From assembly GCF_009847015.1 (NCBI RefSeq), contig NZ_WVEM01000001.1, positions 620,001 through 684,000 of the forward strand: 64,000 nucleotides of DNA, read 5' to 3'. Position numbers and translations under genes: made by a program. This stretch comes from Sunxiuqinia indica (GTDB lineage: Bacteria; Bacteroidota; Bacteroidia; Bacteroidales; Prolixibacteraceae). This document shows, piece by piece, positions 52,627-61,554 of this stretch. The notes beneath the pieces were generated by a model. It had not been told where the DNA came from and did not search any database. It saw only the letters and a program-made list of their open reading frames with translations. Every line of letters starts with the position of its first letter. Within the stretch, counting starts at the first letter, position 1.

Positions 52627-53208
52627 ATGAGTCTGGAGAACGAATTAATGGAGCGCAGCGGTTCAACCTGCGAACTGTGTGGATCAAACATCGAACTGAG
52701 TGTTTACCAAGTACCACCAAAAACAAATGCTACTGCTAGCGAAAATATACTCCTGTGTAACAAGTGTGTGGCGCAAATTGAAGATGCTGAAAAGATCGAT
52801 GTAAACCACTGGCATTGCCTGAATGACAGCATGTGGAGCCAGATTCCAGCAGTGCAGGTAATGGCTTGGCGTATGCTAAATAAGTTGCGCGGCGAAGGCT
52901 GGGCTCAAAACCTAATCGACATGCTTTACCTGGAAGAAGAAGTGATGGCATGGGCAAAATCGGGCGAACCGGTAGCTACAGAAACCAGCGGTCCGAAACA
53001 CATCGACAGCAATGGAGTACCCATTGAAGCCGGCGACACCGTCGTATTGATAAAAGACTTGAATGTTAAGGGAACGAGCTTTGTTGCCAAACGCGGAACA
53101 GCTGTTCGCGGCATTTCGTTGGTGCACGATAACCCCGAACATATTGAAGGCCGCGTAAACGGTCAGCAAATTGTGATTCTGACCAAGTTTACCAAGAAAA
53201 CGAATTAA
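52627..53208 (+). CDS. YjdM/PhnA family zinc-ribbon protein
   Basis: A 193-residue protein. The N-terminal zinc ribbon is C-E-L-C-G ... C-N-K-C (residues about 15-50). The C-terminal PhnA domain is HIDSNGVPIEAGDTVVLIKDLNVKG...KRGTAVRGISL (about 125-190). E. coli YjdM has 111 residues. Here about 75 extra residues (VNHWHCLNDSMWSQIPAVQVMAWRML...) separate ribbon and domain. Despite the old name, the family is not a proven phosphonate enzyme. Its role is unknown. Convergent with the DUF5060 hydrolase gene. Confidence 0.9.
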   Translation: MSLENELMERSGSTCELCGSNIELSVYQVPPKTNATASENILLCNKCVAQIEDAEKIDVNHWHCLNDSMWSQIPAVQVMAWRMLNKLRGEGWAQNLIDMLYLEEEVMAWAKSGEPVATETSGPKHIDSNGVPIEAGDTVVLIKDLNVKGTSFVAKRGTAVRGISLVHDNPEHIEGRVNGQQIVILTKFTKKTN

Positions 53209-53219
53209 AAGCCCAATAA

Positions 53220-53250
53220 ACGCTGGTGATTATTTTCTGATCACCAGCGC
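53220..53250 (-). terminator. Hairpin at the end of the DUF5060 hydrolase gene
   Basis: CGCTGGTGAT and ATCACCAGCG form a ten-bp stem whose loop contains the hydrolase stop codon; TTTATTGGGCTTTT follows on the minus strand. It also lies 13 bases after the YjdM stop, so it could serve both directions. Confidence 0.65.
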
Positions 53251-54873
53251 CCAATCAACGGACTGGTCAGGAGCTGTGAAATCCACCGGCTCATCTCCAT
53301 TTGCCTTAATAATCTCTTTCAACGTCTTTTTATCCCCTGTCTCTGTGTTTAGCCAAAAGTTATTGGAGTAGGTTCCTGATTCCAATTTTAACGAAAACGG
53401 CTCACCTCTGGGAGCAAAAATCAAATATTGCTCACCCGGCTCAGCTAGCGCGTAAACCTGTAGTGCAGAATGATTCGACAGCAACTGATCACCTGGGGCC
53501 ATCCGATAGAAAGCCAACTCATTTGTCATCAAATCGCTTAAAATAGAAATGTATTTTTCTGACAACTTGTAGGGATTCTCATCATAAAACGGAAGTCCTT
53601 CCGGACCCTTAGCCATCAATTCGTACTCACTGGCATGACCACACCAGGTAAACGAAGCTCCGGCGGTAGCACAAGCCCAAACCGAACGCCGAAGATCATC
53701 TTGTGTTGCTCCGGTTCGCTCCTGCCAAAATCGCCGCCACAAAGCATTTCCTTCAATCATATAAACCGGCTTACCTACATAGCCCAGCAAACATGCCATG
53801 TGATGTGTCCAGGGTTCTTTCCAAAGATGTCGCTCTTCGTTTTTATCAGGAGCTGCTATCTCATGATTCTCGACAGCAGCAAAAGTATATTCCGGCAAGT
53901 GGAAAAAGTTTTCTCGTGGAAACTCATCCTCATAAGTACACAGATGCTCAAATATGTCGTATTGATTGATTAGGCGGGCAAAACCCAACTCTTCGTCTTC
54001 GCGGTTTCCCGGGATTTCCCATACATAATTCCAGCCGGCAAGATTAGCAAAGGGAGCCAGCCGGGCAACCATGTAACGTACAAAAAAATCCTTTTGCGTC
54101 GAGCTCAATTTCTTCCAGGCTGGAGCATCGTTTTTACTTCCATCCACCCCTAAAAACATATGCACGCCAATATCCTGTTGATTAAACCATCCAAGGTGTT
54201 TTTCCATCCGATGCCAAACGTCAAGCTTCATTGTTTCATCAACTTTCCCTTCCTCGTAAAGAGCCAAATCTAATGTTTCCGGCTTTGGGCCATCATTGTA
54301 GTATTGCTCGAAACAACAAAGTGAAAGTAACCAATTTACCTGAACATGATTGTATCCATGCTCCTTCAACTTACCATACACATTTTCTACAATCCAGTCG
54401 AAATCCTGAGCTATTGAGCCATGCCCGGTTTCGTAGTACGATTTCAACCAAACAGGCTCGGTTCCGCTGTACGCAAACCAGTGCGGGTTTTTATCGTAAG
54501 GTTTCAAAATTCCCTTTCCGGCACCTTCGGCAGTGCATTCAAAACGACCATCTCCTCCCTGAGTGCCATCCGACCAACGATAAACATATTTCCATATTCC
54601 TGTTTCGTTGGGCATAAATCGCATTTTCCAAACATTACCTTCATCCATGTCTCCACCGCCCTTCCCATCACCATCAAAGAATCCGCGAAAATCAAATAAT
54701 CTTCCTGAGGGTGCTTGATATTGCACAAGGAGCTCAACATCAGTAAATCGATTCTGATAAACTTCATTATTAATGACAGAAGTTTCAAAAAGGCGATAGA
54801 GACTCACGGGATTAGCTGCAAATAAAGAAGTTATTTGAACAAAAAGCAGTAGCAGAATAGCAATCTTTTTCAT
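53230..54873 (-). CDS. DUF5060 domain glycoside hydrolase, apiosidase-related TIM barrel (tentative)
   Basis: A 547-residue secreted protein with signal peptide MKKIAILLLLFVQITSLFAA. Residues about 20-110 form a DUF5060 beta-sandwich (FRGFFDGDGKGGGDMDEGNVWKMRFMPNETGIWKYVY). A TIM barrel follows, with HVQVNWLLSLCC, GWNYVWEIPGN (likely acid/base region), and VYMIEGNALWRRFW (likely Glu nucleophile). A beta domain closes the protein. DUF5060 with such barrels occurs in families related to GH140 apiosidase; I cannot fix the family. An earlier ATG at 54885 (MSLFMKK) is possible. Divergent from the sugar-catabolism locus starting at 55098, which may process its product. Confidence 0.75.
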   Translation of the reverse strand: MKKIAILLLLFVQITSLFAANPVSLYRLFETSVINNEVYQNRFTDVELLVQYQAPSGRLFDFRGFFDGDGKGGGDMDEGNVWKMRFMPNETGIWKYVYRWSDGTQGGDGRFECTAEGAGKGILKPYDKNPHWFAYSGTEPVWLKSYYETGHGSIAQDFDWIVENVYGKLKEHGYNHVQVNWLLSLCCFEQYYNDGPKPETLDLALYEEGKVDETMKLDVWHRMEKHLGWFNQQDIGVHMFLGVDGSKNDAPAWKKLSSTQKDFFVRYMVARLAPFANLAGWNYVWEIPGNREDEELGFARLINQYDIFEHLCTYEDEFPRENFFHLPEYTFAAVENHEIAAPDKNEERHLWKEPWTHHMACLLGYVGKPVYMIEGNALWRRFWQERTGATQDDLRRSVWACATAGASFTWCGHASEYELMAKGPEGLPFYDENPYKLSEKYISILSDLMTNELAFYRMAPGDQLLSNHSALQVYALAEPGEQYLIFAPRGEPFSLKLESGTYSNNFWLNTETGDKKTLKEIIKANGDEPVDFTAPDQSVDWALVIRK

Positions 54874-55045
54874 AAAAAGGCTCATTACTATGTGTTGAAT
54901 ATGAAGTTGTAAATAATGGATCAAGATATAGAAAAAAACAGAAAAACAAATAGAAACGAAAATTAATGAAAAGCCCCATTTGACCTATAAAACACACAAT
55001 TATCTCATTATCTTACAAATAGACACTATTTACATCTTCTTTCTT

Positions 55046-55074
55046 TTTGCTTCCTTTTTATTTATCTATATTTG
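55046..55074 (+). promoter_or_regulatory. Candidate ribB promoter
   Basis: TTTG (55046-55049) and TATATTTG (55067-55074, matching TAnnTTTG) are separated by 17 bases, slightly shorter than usual. The start of transcription would lie about 18 bases before the ribB ATG. Confidence 0.4.
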
Positions 55075-55097
55075 CGTTTCCAACCTATATTATTTAA

Positions 55098-55724
55098 ATG
55101 AGTAAGTTTCAACATCACGAGATAGAGGAAGCAATTGAAGATATTCGTCAAGGGAAAGTAATTATTGTTACTGATGATGAACATCGCGAGAACGAAGGTG
55201 ATTTTATTGCAGCTGCAGAATTAGTAACGCCCGAGATTGTCAATTTCATGGCTAAAAACGGAAGAGGACTTATTTGTGCTGCGGTAACCGAAGAACGATG
55301 TAGCGAACTGGAACTTGATATGATGGTAACTGAAAACACGGCATCGCATAGTACCAATTTCACGGTTTCAGTTGACTTACTCGGACAGGGATGTACGACC
55401 GGCATTTCGGCACACGATCGTGCTAAAACCCTCAATGCGCTGGCCAATGAATCAACTCAGCCGGAAGAACTCGGACGTCCCGGGCATATTTTCCCAATTA
55501 AAGCACACCCAGGTGGACTTCTTGCAAGGCCAGGACACACCGAAGCATCGGTAGAGCTCCCAAAACTTGCCGGATTAAAACCGGTCGGGACATTGGTTGA
55601 GATTATGAATCCGGATGGAACGATGGCACGTTACCCCGACTTGCTGAAGCTTTCAGAAAAACTAAGCATCAAATTAATCACGATTAAAAACCTGATTAAA
55701 TACCTGAAATTAATTAGCGAATAA
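55098..55724 (+). CDS. ribB: 3,4-dihydroxy-2-butanone 4-phosphate synthase, stand-alone
   Basis: A 208-residue enzyme that turns ribulose 5-phosphate into 3,4-dihydroxy-2-butanone 4-phosphate and formate, the riboflavin precursor. The metal/substrate loop [13 protein letters not shown] (residues 25-35), [24 protein letters not shown], and [28 protein letters not shown] are all intact. No GTP cyclohydrolase II domain is fused, whereas many Bacteroidota use a fused RibBA. It is 26 bases upstream of a DeoR regulator and leads a sugar-catabolism locus, so it may be regulated with it. Riboflavin synthesis remains the simplest role. Confidence 0.93.
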   Translation: MSKFQHHEIEEAIEDIRQGKVIIVTDDEHRENEGDFIAAAELVTPEIVNFMAKNGRGLICAAVTEERCSELELDMMVTENTASHSTNFTVSVDLLGQGCTTGISAHDRAKTLNALANESTQPEELGRPGHIFPIKAHPGGLLARPGHTEASVELPKLAGLKPVGTLVEIMNPDGTMARYPDLLKLSEKLSIKLITIKNLIKYLKLISE

Positions 55725-55750
55725 TACGAATTTAAAATCCCCTAAATATC

Positions 55751-56512
55751 ATGCTACCAAATCAACGTCGCGAGAAAATACTGGAAATGATCCGAGAAGA
55801 CGGACACGCCAAGGTTCTTCAACTTAGCAAAATCTTTAAAGTAACCGAAGTAACGATTCGTCAGGATCTGGAAAAACTTGAAAAGGACGGGTACATTGAA
55901 CGGGAGCATGGAGGCGCTTATTTGAAGGACATTGGATTAAATGTAAAAAACATCGCCCTTCAAAACCAGGAATTTCTGGCAGAGAAAGCTGCCATTGCAA
56001 AAAAAGCTTTGGCACATATCAACGACGGAGACACCATTATTCTGGATTCCGGCTCCACAACAACGGAGATCGCTAAAATCATCAGTGGGTTTAAAAATCT
56101 AACCGTAATTACAAATTCACTCAACATTGCACTAATACTTGGTGCCGACCCCGAAGTTAACCTGGTACTTACCGGCGGTGAATTTAAAGCACCAACACTC
56201 TCATTAACAGGACAGAAAGCGGCCGACTTCTTCAATGATCTTCATGTTGACAAGTTATTCCTGGCTACTGCCGGAATCACCTTGAAGTCAGGACTCACCT
56301 ACCCCAGCATTAGCGACATCTGTGTAAAACGATCCATGATTGAATCAGCCAACGCTGTATACCTAGTTGCCGATTCCAGCAAGATTGGGAAAAGTTCCTT
56401 TGCCAGCCTTGGAGCACTTTCGCTAATTGACTATTTGATTACAGATTCAAAAATTAGCGAGGATGAAATAGAGATGCTCCAACGAAACGATATTAAAATG
56501 ATTCTGGCTTAG
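55751..56512 (+). CDS. DeoR/GlpR family transcriptional regulator
   Basis: A 253-residue regulator. The N-terminal helix-turn-helix is REKILEMIREDGHAKVLQLSKIFKVTEVTIRQDLEKLEKDG, ending in REHGGAYL. The C-terminal DeoR sensor domain (residues about 75-235) has DSGSTTTEIAK, TNSLNIAL, LTGGEFKAPTLSLTGQKA and the AGITLKSGLTYPS segment, which bind phosphorylated sugars. It very probably represses the operon starting at 56715 until a pathway sugar phosphate appears. AT-rich repeated motifs in the following 200 bases are candidate operators. Confidence 0.93.
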   Translation: MLPNQRREKILEMIREDGHAKVLQLSKIFKVTEVTIRQDLEKLEKDGYIEREHGGAYLKDIGLNVKNIALQNQEFLAEKAAIAKKALAHINDGDTIILDSGSTTTEIAKIISGFKNLTVITNSLNIALILGADPEVNLVLTGGEFKAPTLSLTGQKAADFFNDLHVDKLFLATAGITLKSGLTYPSISDICVKRSMIESANAVYLVADSSKIGKSSFASLGALSLIDYLITDSKISEDEIEMLQRNDIKMILA

Positions 56513-56609
56513 AAGATTGCCCTCAATTGACAAGATTACTAACGAATTATATTTAAGCACTTTAAAGTAAACAAGAAGATTTTTCGATTTCAAAACATTT
56601 CCTCGTTCT

Positions 56610-56653
56610 TTCTTTTATTTTCGATTATTTTCTTTTATTTTTGTTTTCGAAAA
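56610..56653. promoter_or_regulatory. Candidate DeoR operator cluster upstream of the kinase gene
   Basis: Two direct repeats, TTCTTTTATTTTCG (56610-56623) and TTCTTTTATTTTTG (56630-56643), have starts 20 bases apart. The palindrome TTTTCGAAAA (56644-56653) follows. TTTTCG also occurs at 56581. DeoR-type regulators often bind repeats with TTTCG cores. TTTG (56673-56676), 19 bases, then TATAAATT (56696-56703) resembles a promoter just after. Confidence 0.5.
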
Positions 56654-56714
56654 TTAATGAAAATCCCTCCTGTTTGTGTTTGACTCGCGGTAGGGTATAA
56701 ATTCTTAAACTTAA

Positions 56715-58211
56715 ATGGATAAGTCGAAAAAGTACATTTTAGCCATTGACCAAAGTACTTCAGCTACGAAAACAATCCTTTTCAATCAAAAAGGAAAACT
56801 TGAATTCCGAAGTACCATACCACACCAACAATATTACCCTCAGCACGGATTTGTAGAACACGATCCCATTGAGATTTTCAACAACACAATATATGCAATC
56901 AGGGAAACTCTTGCGGCAGCTAATTCTACCGAAGATGAAATTGCTTGTTTAGCAGTTACAAATCAACGGGAGACGGTGATGATTTGGGACAAAACCACCG
57001 GAAAACCGGTTTATAACGCTACGGTGTGGCAATGCCAACGCGGCACACCTTATTGTGACGAACTAAAAGCTAAAGGATACAGTAAGCTGATTCAACAAAA
57101 AACCGGATTAATTATTGATCCGTATTTTTCGGCCAGCCGCCTGCACTGGATCATGAATAATGTAGAAGGCTTGCAGGAAAAAGTTCAAAAAGGTGAGCTC
57201 TTGATGGGAACCATGGACACATGGCTTTTGTGGAAACTAACCAATGGCAAAGTCCATGCAACAGACTATTCGAACGCCTGCCGAACTATGCTTTTCAATA
57301 TTCACACGCTCGAATGGGATGAAGAACTGATTGAACTATTTGATCTCCATAAAAATATGTTTCCGAAGGTTCGGTTCAGCAATAAGATTTTTGGTGAAAC
57401 CGATTCTTCTGTCATTTTTGAGAATCCGGTTCCAATTGCCGGATTATTGGGCGATTCGCACGCTGCCCTATTCGGACAAAATTGTTTTAGTCAGGGAATG
57501 GCAAAAGCAACTTACGGAACAGGATCTTCAATCATGATGAACATTGGACTGGAGCCATTAGAATCTCCTGAAGGACTGGTCACCTCCATTGGTTATGGAA
57601 TCGACCAATCTATTTACTATGTTTTCGAGGGAAATATTCACTGTACCGGAGATACACTCAACTGGCTAAAGAACGAAGTTCAACTGATCAACGATGCGTC
57701 AGAAACAGAAGCTCTGGCAACGTCAGTAGAAAACAACAATGGAGTTTACCTGGTTCCTGCCTTTGTTGGGCTGGGCGCTCCGTACTGGGATAATCAAGCT
57801 CGAGCCTGTCTATCAGGGATGCCACGAAATACAACCAAAGCCCACATTGTTCGCGCAGCCTTGGAAAGCATCGGATATCAAGTAAAAGACCTCATCAGCT
57901 TAATGGAAGAAAAAGGTGGCATTCAATTAAAGGAATTACGAGCCGATGGTGGGCCAACCCGAAATGATTTCTTAATGGAATTTCAGTCCGGCATTTTGAA
58001 CCGAAATGTTGCCCGCTCCGAAATTGAAGAAGTTTCGGCACTCGGAGCCACATTTATGGCGGGACTAGCAGTCGGGTTCTGGAAGGACCTGGCGGAGATC
58101 CAATCGCTTCGTGAGGCTGGAAAGCTTTTTGAGCCAGCAATGGATCAAGATAAAATAACAACCAATTACTCCGGATGGAAAAAAGCAGTTGAAAGAGCCC
58201 GACTAAATTAA
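56715..58211 (+). CDS. FGGY carbohydrate kinase, glycerol-kinase-like with altered substrate pocket
   Basis: A 498-residue FGGY kinase that closely resembles GlpK throughout: IDQSTSATKT, TNQRETVMIWDK, GTMDTWLLWKLT, NACRTMLFNI, ATYGTGSSIM, GLGAPYWD. E. coli GlpK contacts glycerol with Arg83, Glu84, Tyr135, Asp245 and Gln246. Here Arg85, Glu86, Tyr137 and Asp247 match, but the Gln is Ser248 and the next Gln is His249 (GDSHAALFGQ). No GlpF or GlpD gene is nearby. Instead it precedes isomerase and transketolase genes, so a ketose or polyol other than glycerol is likely (inference). Confidence 0.88.
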   Translation: MDKSKKYILAIDQSTSATKTILFNQKGKLEFRSTIPHQQYYPQHGFVEHDPIEIFNNTIYAIRETLAAANSTEDEIACLAVTNQRETVMIWDKTTGKPVYNATVWQCQRGTPYCDELKAKGYSKLIQQKTGLIIDPYFSASRLHWIMNNVEGLQEKVQKGELLMGTMDTWLLWKLTNGKVHATDYSNACRTMLFNIHTLEWDEELIELFDLHKNMFPKVRFSNKIFGETDSSVIFENPVPIAGLLGDSHAALFGQNCFSQGMAKATYGTGSSIMMNIGLEPLESPEGLVTSIGYGIDQSIYYVFEGNIHCTGDTLNWLKNEVQLINDASETEALATSVENNNGVYLVPAFVGLGAPYWDNQARACLSGMPRNTTKAHIVRAALESIGYQVKDLISLMEEKGGIQLKELRADGGPTRNDFLMEFQSGILNRNVARSEIEEVSALGATFMAGLAVGFWKDLAEIQSLREAGKLFEPAMDQDKITTNYSGWKKAVERARLN

Positions 58212-58241
58212 CAATCAAAAAAAAATTAAAAACGTTATACA

Positions 58242-59657
58242 ATGAATCAAAAGAAACAAACATTTGGCGTAATCATCGCCACGCGCAACATTTTCAATGC
58301 TCAGTTGGCTGTTGATGCTCGCAAAAAAGTATTGGAGAAATTAGACAAGATGGGCTTTGGAACAGTAATCCTTCCCGAGTCAGAAACCCCTACCGGAAAT
58401 ATTGAAGGATATGCAGACGCTGTAAAATGCGCTGATCTATTCAAAAAAAACAGCGACATTATCGAAGGTATTGTTGTTGTTCTGCCAAACTTTGGTGATG
58501 AATTGGGAGTTGTAAACTCCATAAAACTATCAGGTTTAAAGGTTCCTGTTTTGGTGCAAGCTTGCGACGACGAAAACGACAAAGTTGACGTAAAAAGCCG
58601 GCGTGATGCGTTTTGTGGGAAATTGTCCGTTTGCAACAATTTCTACCAATACGATGTAAAATTTACAGATACCATTTACCACACTTATAGTATCGACAGC
58701 GCAGAGTTCACCAAAGACCTGGTCAAGTTTGCTGGTATTTGCCGCGTGGTAAAAGGACTGAGCAACTTGCGTGTGGGTGCAATCGGCACCCGCCCTATTG
58801 GTTTCCAAACCATGCGTTTCAGCGAAAAGCTGTTGCAGAAATTTGGCATTACGGTTGTTCCTGTTGATATGTCTGAAATTATTGCCGCAGCCAACAAGAT
58901 TGATGAAAATGATCCGGCAGTCGTGGAAAAAGTAAAAGCAATTCAAGCTTACGGAAGCTGTGCGATCACGGCACAAAAGAAGATTGCAAAACAAGCTCGT
59001 TTTGGTTTGGCTGTTGAAAACTGGATCAACGAAAACGATATTGACATTTCGGCTCTTCAATGCTGGGAGTCAATCGAAAAAAATTACGGATGTGCTGCCT
59101 GCGTCACAATGAGCATGATGGGTGAAAAACTGATGCCATCGGCTTGTGAAGTGGATGTTGCAGGAACTATCTCTATGTATGCGCTGGCTTTGGCAGCTCA
59201 AACACCTTCAGCCATCCTCGACTGGAACAACAATTTCGCCGAAGACCGCAACAAGGTCGTTTGCACGCACTGCAGCAACTATCCGAAATCATTCTTCCAA
59301 AACGACATTGAAATTGGCAGCCTTGACGTACTCGGCACTGTGCTTGGCAGCGAAGATACCTTTGGTGCTGTAAAAGGAAAAGTAGCAGCTGGAGACATGA
59401 CCTATTTCCGTATTTCAACTGATGACAATAAGGGATTAATTAAAACCTATTTAGGTGAAGGTACAATGACCGACGATCCTTATGGAATGGATGGAGGAAT
59501 TGCAGTTTGTGATATTCCGAACCTGCAAAACCTGATGAAGTATATGTGTAAAAATGGATTTGAACACCACGTAGCGATGGTGCGCGGACATGTTTCTGAA
59601 ATTTTGGAAGAAGCAATTGGCAACTACCTGGGATGGGATATTTACAAACACGAATAA
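58242..59657 (+). CDS. L-fucose/L-arabinose isomerase-fold sugar isomerase
   Basis: A 471-residue protein of the L-fucose isomerase-like group, shorter than E. coli FucI (591). The N-terminal half is two Rossmann-like domains. The C-terminal half carries CWESIEKNYGCAACVTMSMMGEKLMPSACEVDVAGTISMYAL, with likely metal ligands in CEVDVAG, and the final His region FEHHVAMVRGHVSE. It should interconvert an aldose and ketose with a divalent metal. Several Cys are concentrated near the active site. It follows the kinase by 30 bases. Substrate unknown; see the apulose hypothesis. Confidence 0.85.
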   Translation: MNQKKQTFGVIIATRNIFNAQLAVDARKKVLEKLDKMGFGTVILPESETPTGNIEGYADAVKCADLFKKNSDIIEGIVVVLPNFGDELGVVNSIKLSGLKVPVLVQACDDENDKVDVKSRRDAFCGKLSVCNNFYQYDVKFTDTIYHTYSIDSAEFTKDLVKFAGICRVVKGLSNLRVGAIGTRPIGFQTMRFSEKLLQKFGITVVPVDMSEIIAAANKIDENDPAVVEKVKAIQAYGSCAITAQKKIAKQARFGLAVENWINENDIDISALQCWESIEKNYGCAACVTMSMMGEKLMPSACEVDVAGTISMYALALAAQTPSAILDWNNNFAEDRNKVVCTHCSNYPKSFFQNDIEIGSLDVLGTVLGSEDTFGAVKGKVAAGDMTYFRISTDDNKGLIKTYLGEGTMTDDPYGMDGGIAVCDIPNLQNLMKYMCKNGFEHHVAMVRGHVSEILEEAIGNYLGWDIYKHE

Positions 59658-59689
59658 GAGCGTTTTAATTGATTAGAAAAGAAAATAGG

Positions 59690-60544
59690 ATGCAAGAATT
59701 CACAGATCTGGAGCTAAAATTAAAATCTGTCAAGTACAGAAAAATGCTCCTTAAATATATCAAACAAGCCAAAGCAGGTCATACCGGCGGAAGTTTATCA
59801 TGTACCGACATTCTAAATGTGTTGTACAATGATGTGCTGAATGTTTCACCCGAGAATTTCTCTGACAAAAACAGAGATCGTTACATACAGAGTAAAGGAC
59901 ACTCGGTTGAAGCGCTTTATGCCGTGCTTGCTGATCGGGGATTTTATCCTGAAAGTGACCTGGAAACCATGTGTCAGTATCAATCTAAATACGTGGGACA
60001 TCCAACACGAAAAGTAAATGGCATTGAGTTTAACACCGGAGCTCTGGGGCATGGTTTGCCGATCAGCGCAGGCATTGCATTGGCAGGGAAAAAGGATAAA
60101 GCTGCCTACAAAGTTTTCACTTTAGTTGGTGACGGAGAATTAGCGGAAGGATCAAACTATGAAGCTGCGATGATGGCAGCTCATTATAAATTGGATAATC
60201 TGGTGGCTATATTGGACCACAATGCTTTGCAAATAACAGGTCCAAACCGGGAAGTCTGTAGCCCTTACCCCATCGATGAAAAGTGGAAAGCCTTTGGATG
60301 GCATGTTATTTCAATTGACGGAAACAGTATTTCAGAACTTCGTGAAACGCTGAATAATATTCCGGCTGAAGTTGGAAAGCCAACTTTTATTATTGCCAAT
60401 ACCGTTAAAGGAAAAGGCGTAAGCTATATGGAAAATGAAAAGAAATGGCACCACGGTGTTCCGTCAGATGACGAATACGAACGAGCCATACAAGAGTTGA
60501 GCACAGAAGAAGAAGAGTTAACAAAACAGCTCGTCACAGACTAA
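59690..60544 (+). CDS. Transketolase, N-terminal subunit
   Basis: A 284-residue thiamine-diphosphate-binding half of a split transketolase. HTGGSLSCTDIL, SKGHSVEALYAVLADRG, GHGLPISAGIALAGK and GDGELAEGSNYEAAMMAAHYKLDNLVAILDHNALQ (ThDP/Mg motif) are conserved. It pairs with the next gene to form the active enzyme. ATG 59690 is preferred; the frame has a TTG at 59669. In the operon it follows the isomerase. Split transketolases in such loci often act on a special ketose phosphate rather than in the pentose phosphate pathway. Confidence 0.93.
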   Translation: MQEFTDLELKLKSVKYRKMLLKYIKQAKAGHTGGSLSCTDILNVLYNDVLNVSPENFSDKNRDRYIQSKGHSVEALYAVLADRGFYPESDLETMCQYQSKYVGHPTRKVNGIEFNTGALGHGLPISAGIALAGKKDKAAYKVFTLVGDGELAEGSNYEAAMMAAHYKLDNLVAILDHNALQITGPNREVCSPYPIDEKWKAFGWHVISIDGNSISELRETLNNIPAEVGKPTFIIANTVKGKGVSYMENEKKWHHGVPSDDEYERAIQELSTEEEELTKQLVTD

Positions 60545-60585
60545 TTCGAACAACTCTTTTTATTCAAATATTTAGAACTAAAAAA

Positions 60586-61536
60586 ATGACTTTAAAAGCA
60601 TTAAATATGGGGCGTGCCAATTTAGAAGAGTTTTCGGCAACGCTTATTGAACTAGGGGAAAAAAGCAAAAATATTTTGGCTGTCACCAGTGACTCAAGAG
60701 GTTCCGGCAAATTGGGTCCTTTTGCTGAAAAACTACCCGAACAAATTGTTGAAGTAGGCATTGCCGAGCAAAACCTGGTTGGAGTATCCGCAGGATTGGC
60801 CTCCGCCGATAAAAGCGTATTTGCAGTTTCTCCGGCTTGCTTCCTGGCAACCCGATCACTGGAGCAAATAAAAAATGATGTCGCTTACTCTAATCAGCCG
60901 GTTACATTGGTTGGAATTAGTGCCGGAGTAAGCTACGGTGCTCTGGGAACAACCCATCATTCATTACACGATGTTGCCGCACTAAGGGCTATTAATAACA
61001 TACAAGTTGTGGTACCTGCCGATAATTTTGAAACTCGGGAGGTTATTATTGCAGCAGCCAAATCTGAAAAACCAATTTTTCTTAAATTTGGTAAGAAAGC
61101 AATGCCAACGCTTCCTCGTGTTAAAAATGAATTTGAAATTGGGAAAGCATCAACCATTTGCGAGGGAAGCGATGTAGCTTTCATTGCTTGCGGCGAAACC
61201 GTTGCCCCATCCTACGAAGCAGCACAACTATTAGAAAAGGAAGGCATTAGCGCCGAAGTCATCAGCATGCATACCATTAATCCGTTGGACAAGCAAGCTG
61301 TTATTGATGCGGCAAAGAAATGCAAAGTTATTGTAACCGTAGAAGAGCATAGTATCTATGGAGGCTTGGGCGAAGCGTGTGCCTCGGTCTTAATGCAGGA
61401 ACAAATAGTAAAGCCTTTTAAAATAGTTGGAATTCCGGATGAAGATACCGTAACTGGTTCGCAAGGAGATATTTTTAAGCACTATGGAATTACAGCTGAA
61501 GGATTGAAAGAAACCACCCTAAAATTACTGGAATGA
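60586..61536 (+). CDS. Transketolase, C-terminal subunit
   Basis: A 316-residue partner of the preceding gene: pyrimidine-binding domain with EVGIAEQNLVGVSAGLA (catalytic Glu), THHSLHDVAALRAINNIQVVVPADNFETR, and C-terminal domain with TVEEHSIYGGLGEACASVL. The two subunits together correspond to a full transketolase. The catalytic Glu and GISAGVSYGALGTTHHS are intact. Proposed step: two-carbon transfer from the phosphorylated ketose to glyceraldehyde 3-phosphate. Confidence 0.93.
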   Translation: MTLKALNMGRANLEEFSATLIELGEKSKNILAVTSDSRGSGKLGPFAEKLPEQIVEVGIAEQNLVGVSAGLASADKSVFAVSPACFLATRSLEQIKNDVAYSNQPVTLVGISAGVSYGALGTTHHSLHDVAALRAINNIQVVVPADNFETREVIIAAAKSEKPIFLKFGKKAMPTLPRVKNEFEIGKASTICEGSDVAFIACGETVAPSYEAAQLLEKEGISAEVISMHTINPLDKQAVIDAAKKCKVIVTVEEHSIYGGLGEACASVLMQEQIVKPFKIVGIPDEDTVTGSQGDIFKHYGITAEGLKETTLKLLE

Positions 61537-61554
61537 AAACAATAACTTAACTAA

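Noticed and set aside
58536-59060. 174-residue minus-strand frame inside the isomerase gene
   Set aside because: The sense frame is a clear isomerase over its whole length; the antisense frame has no recognisable domain.
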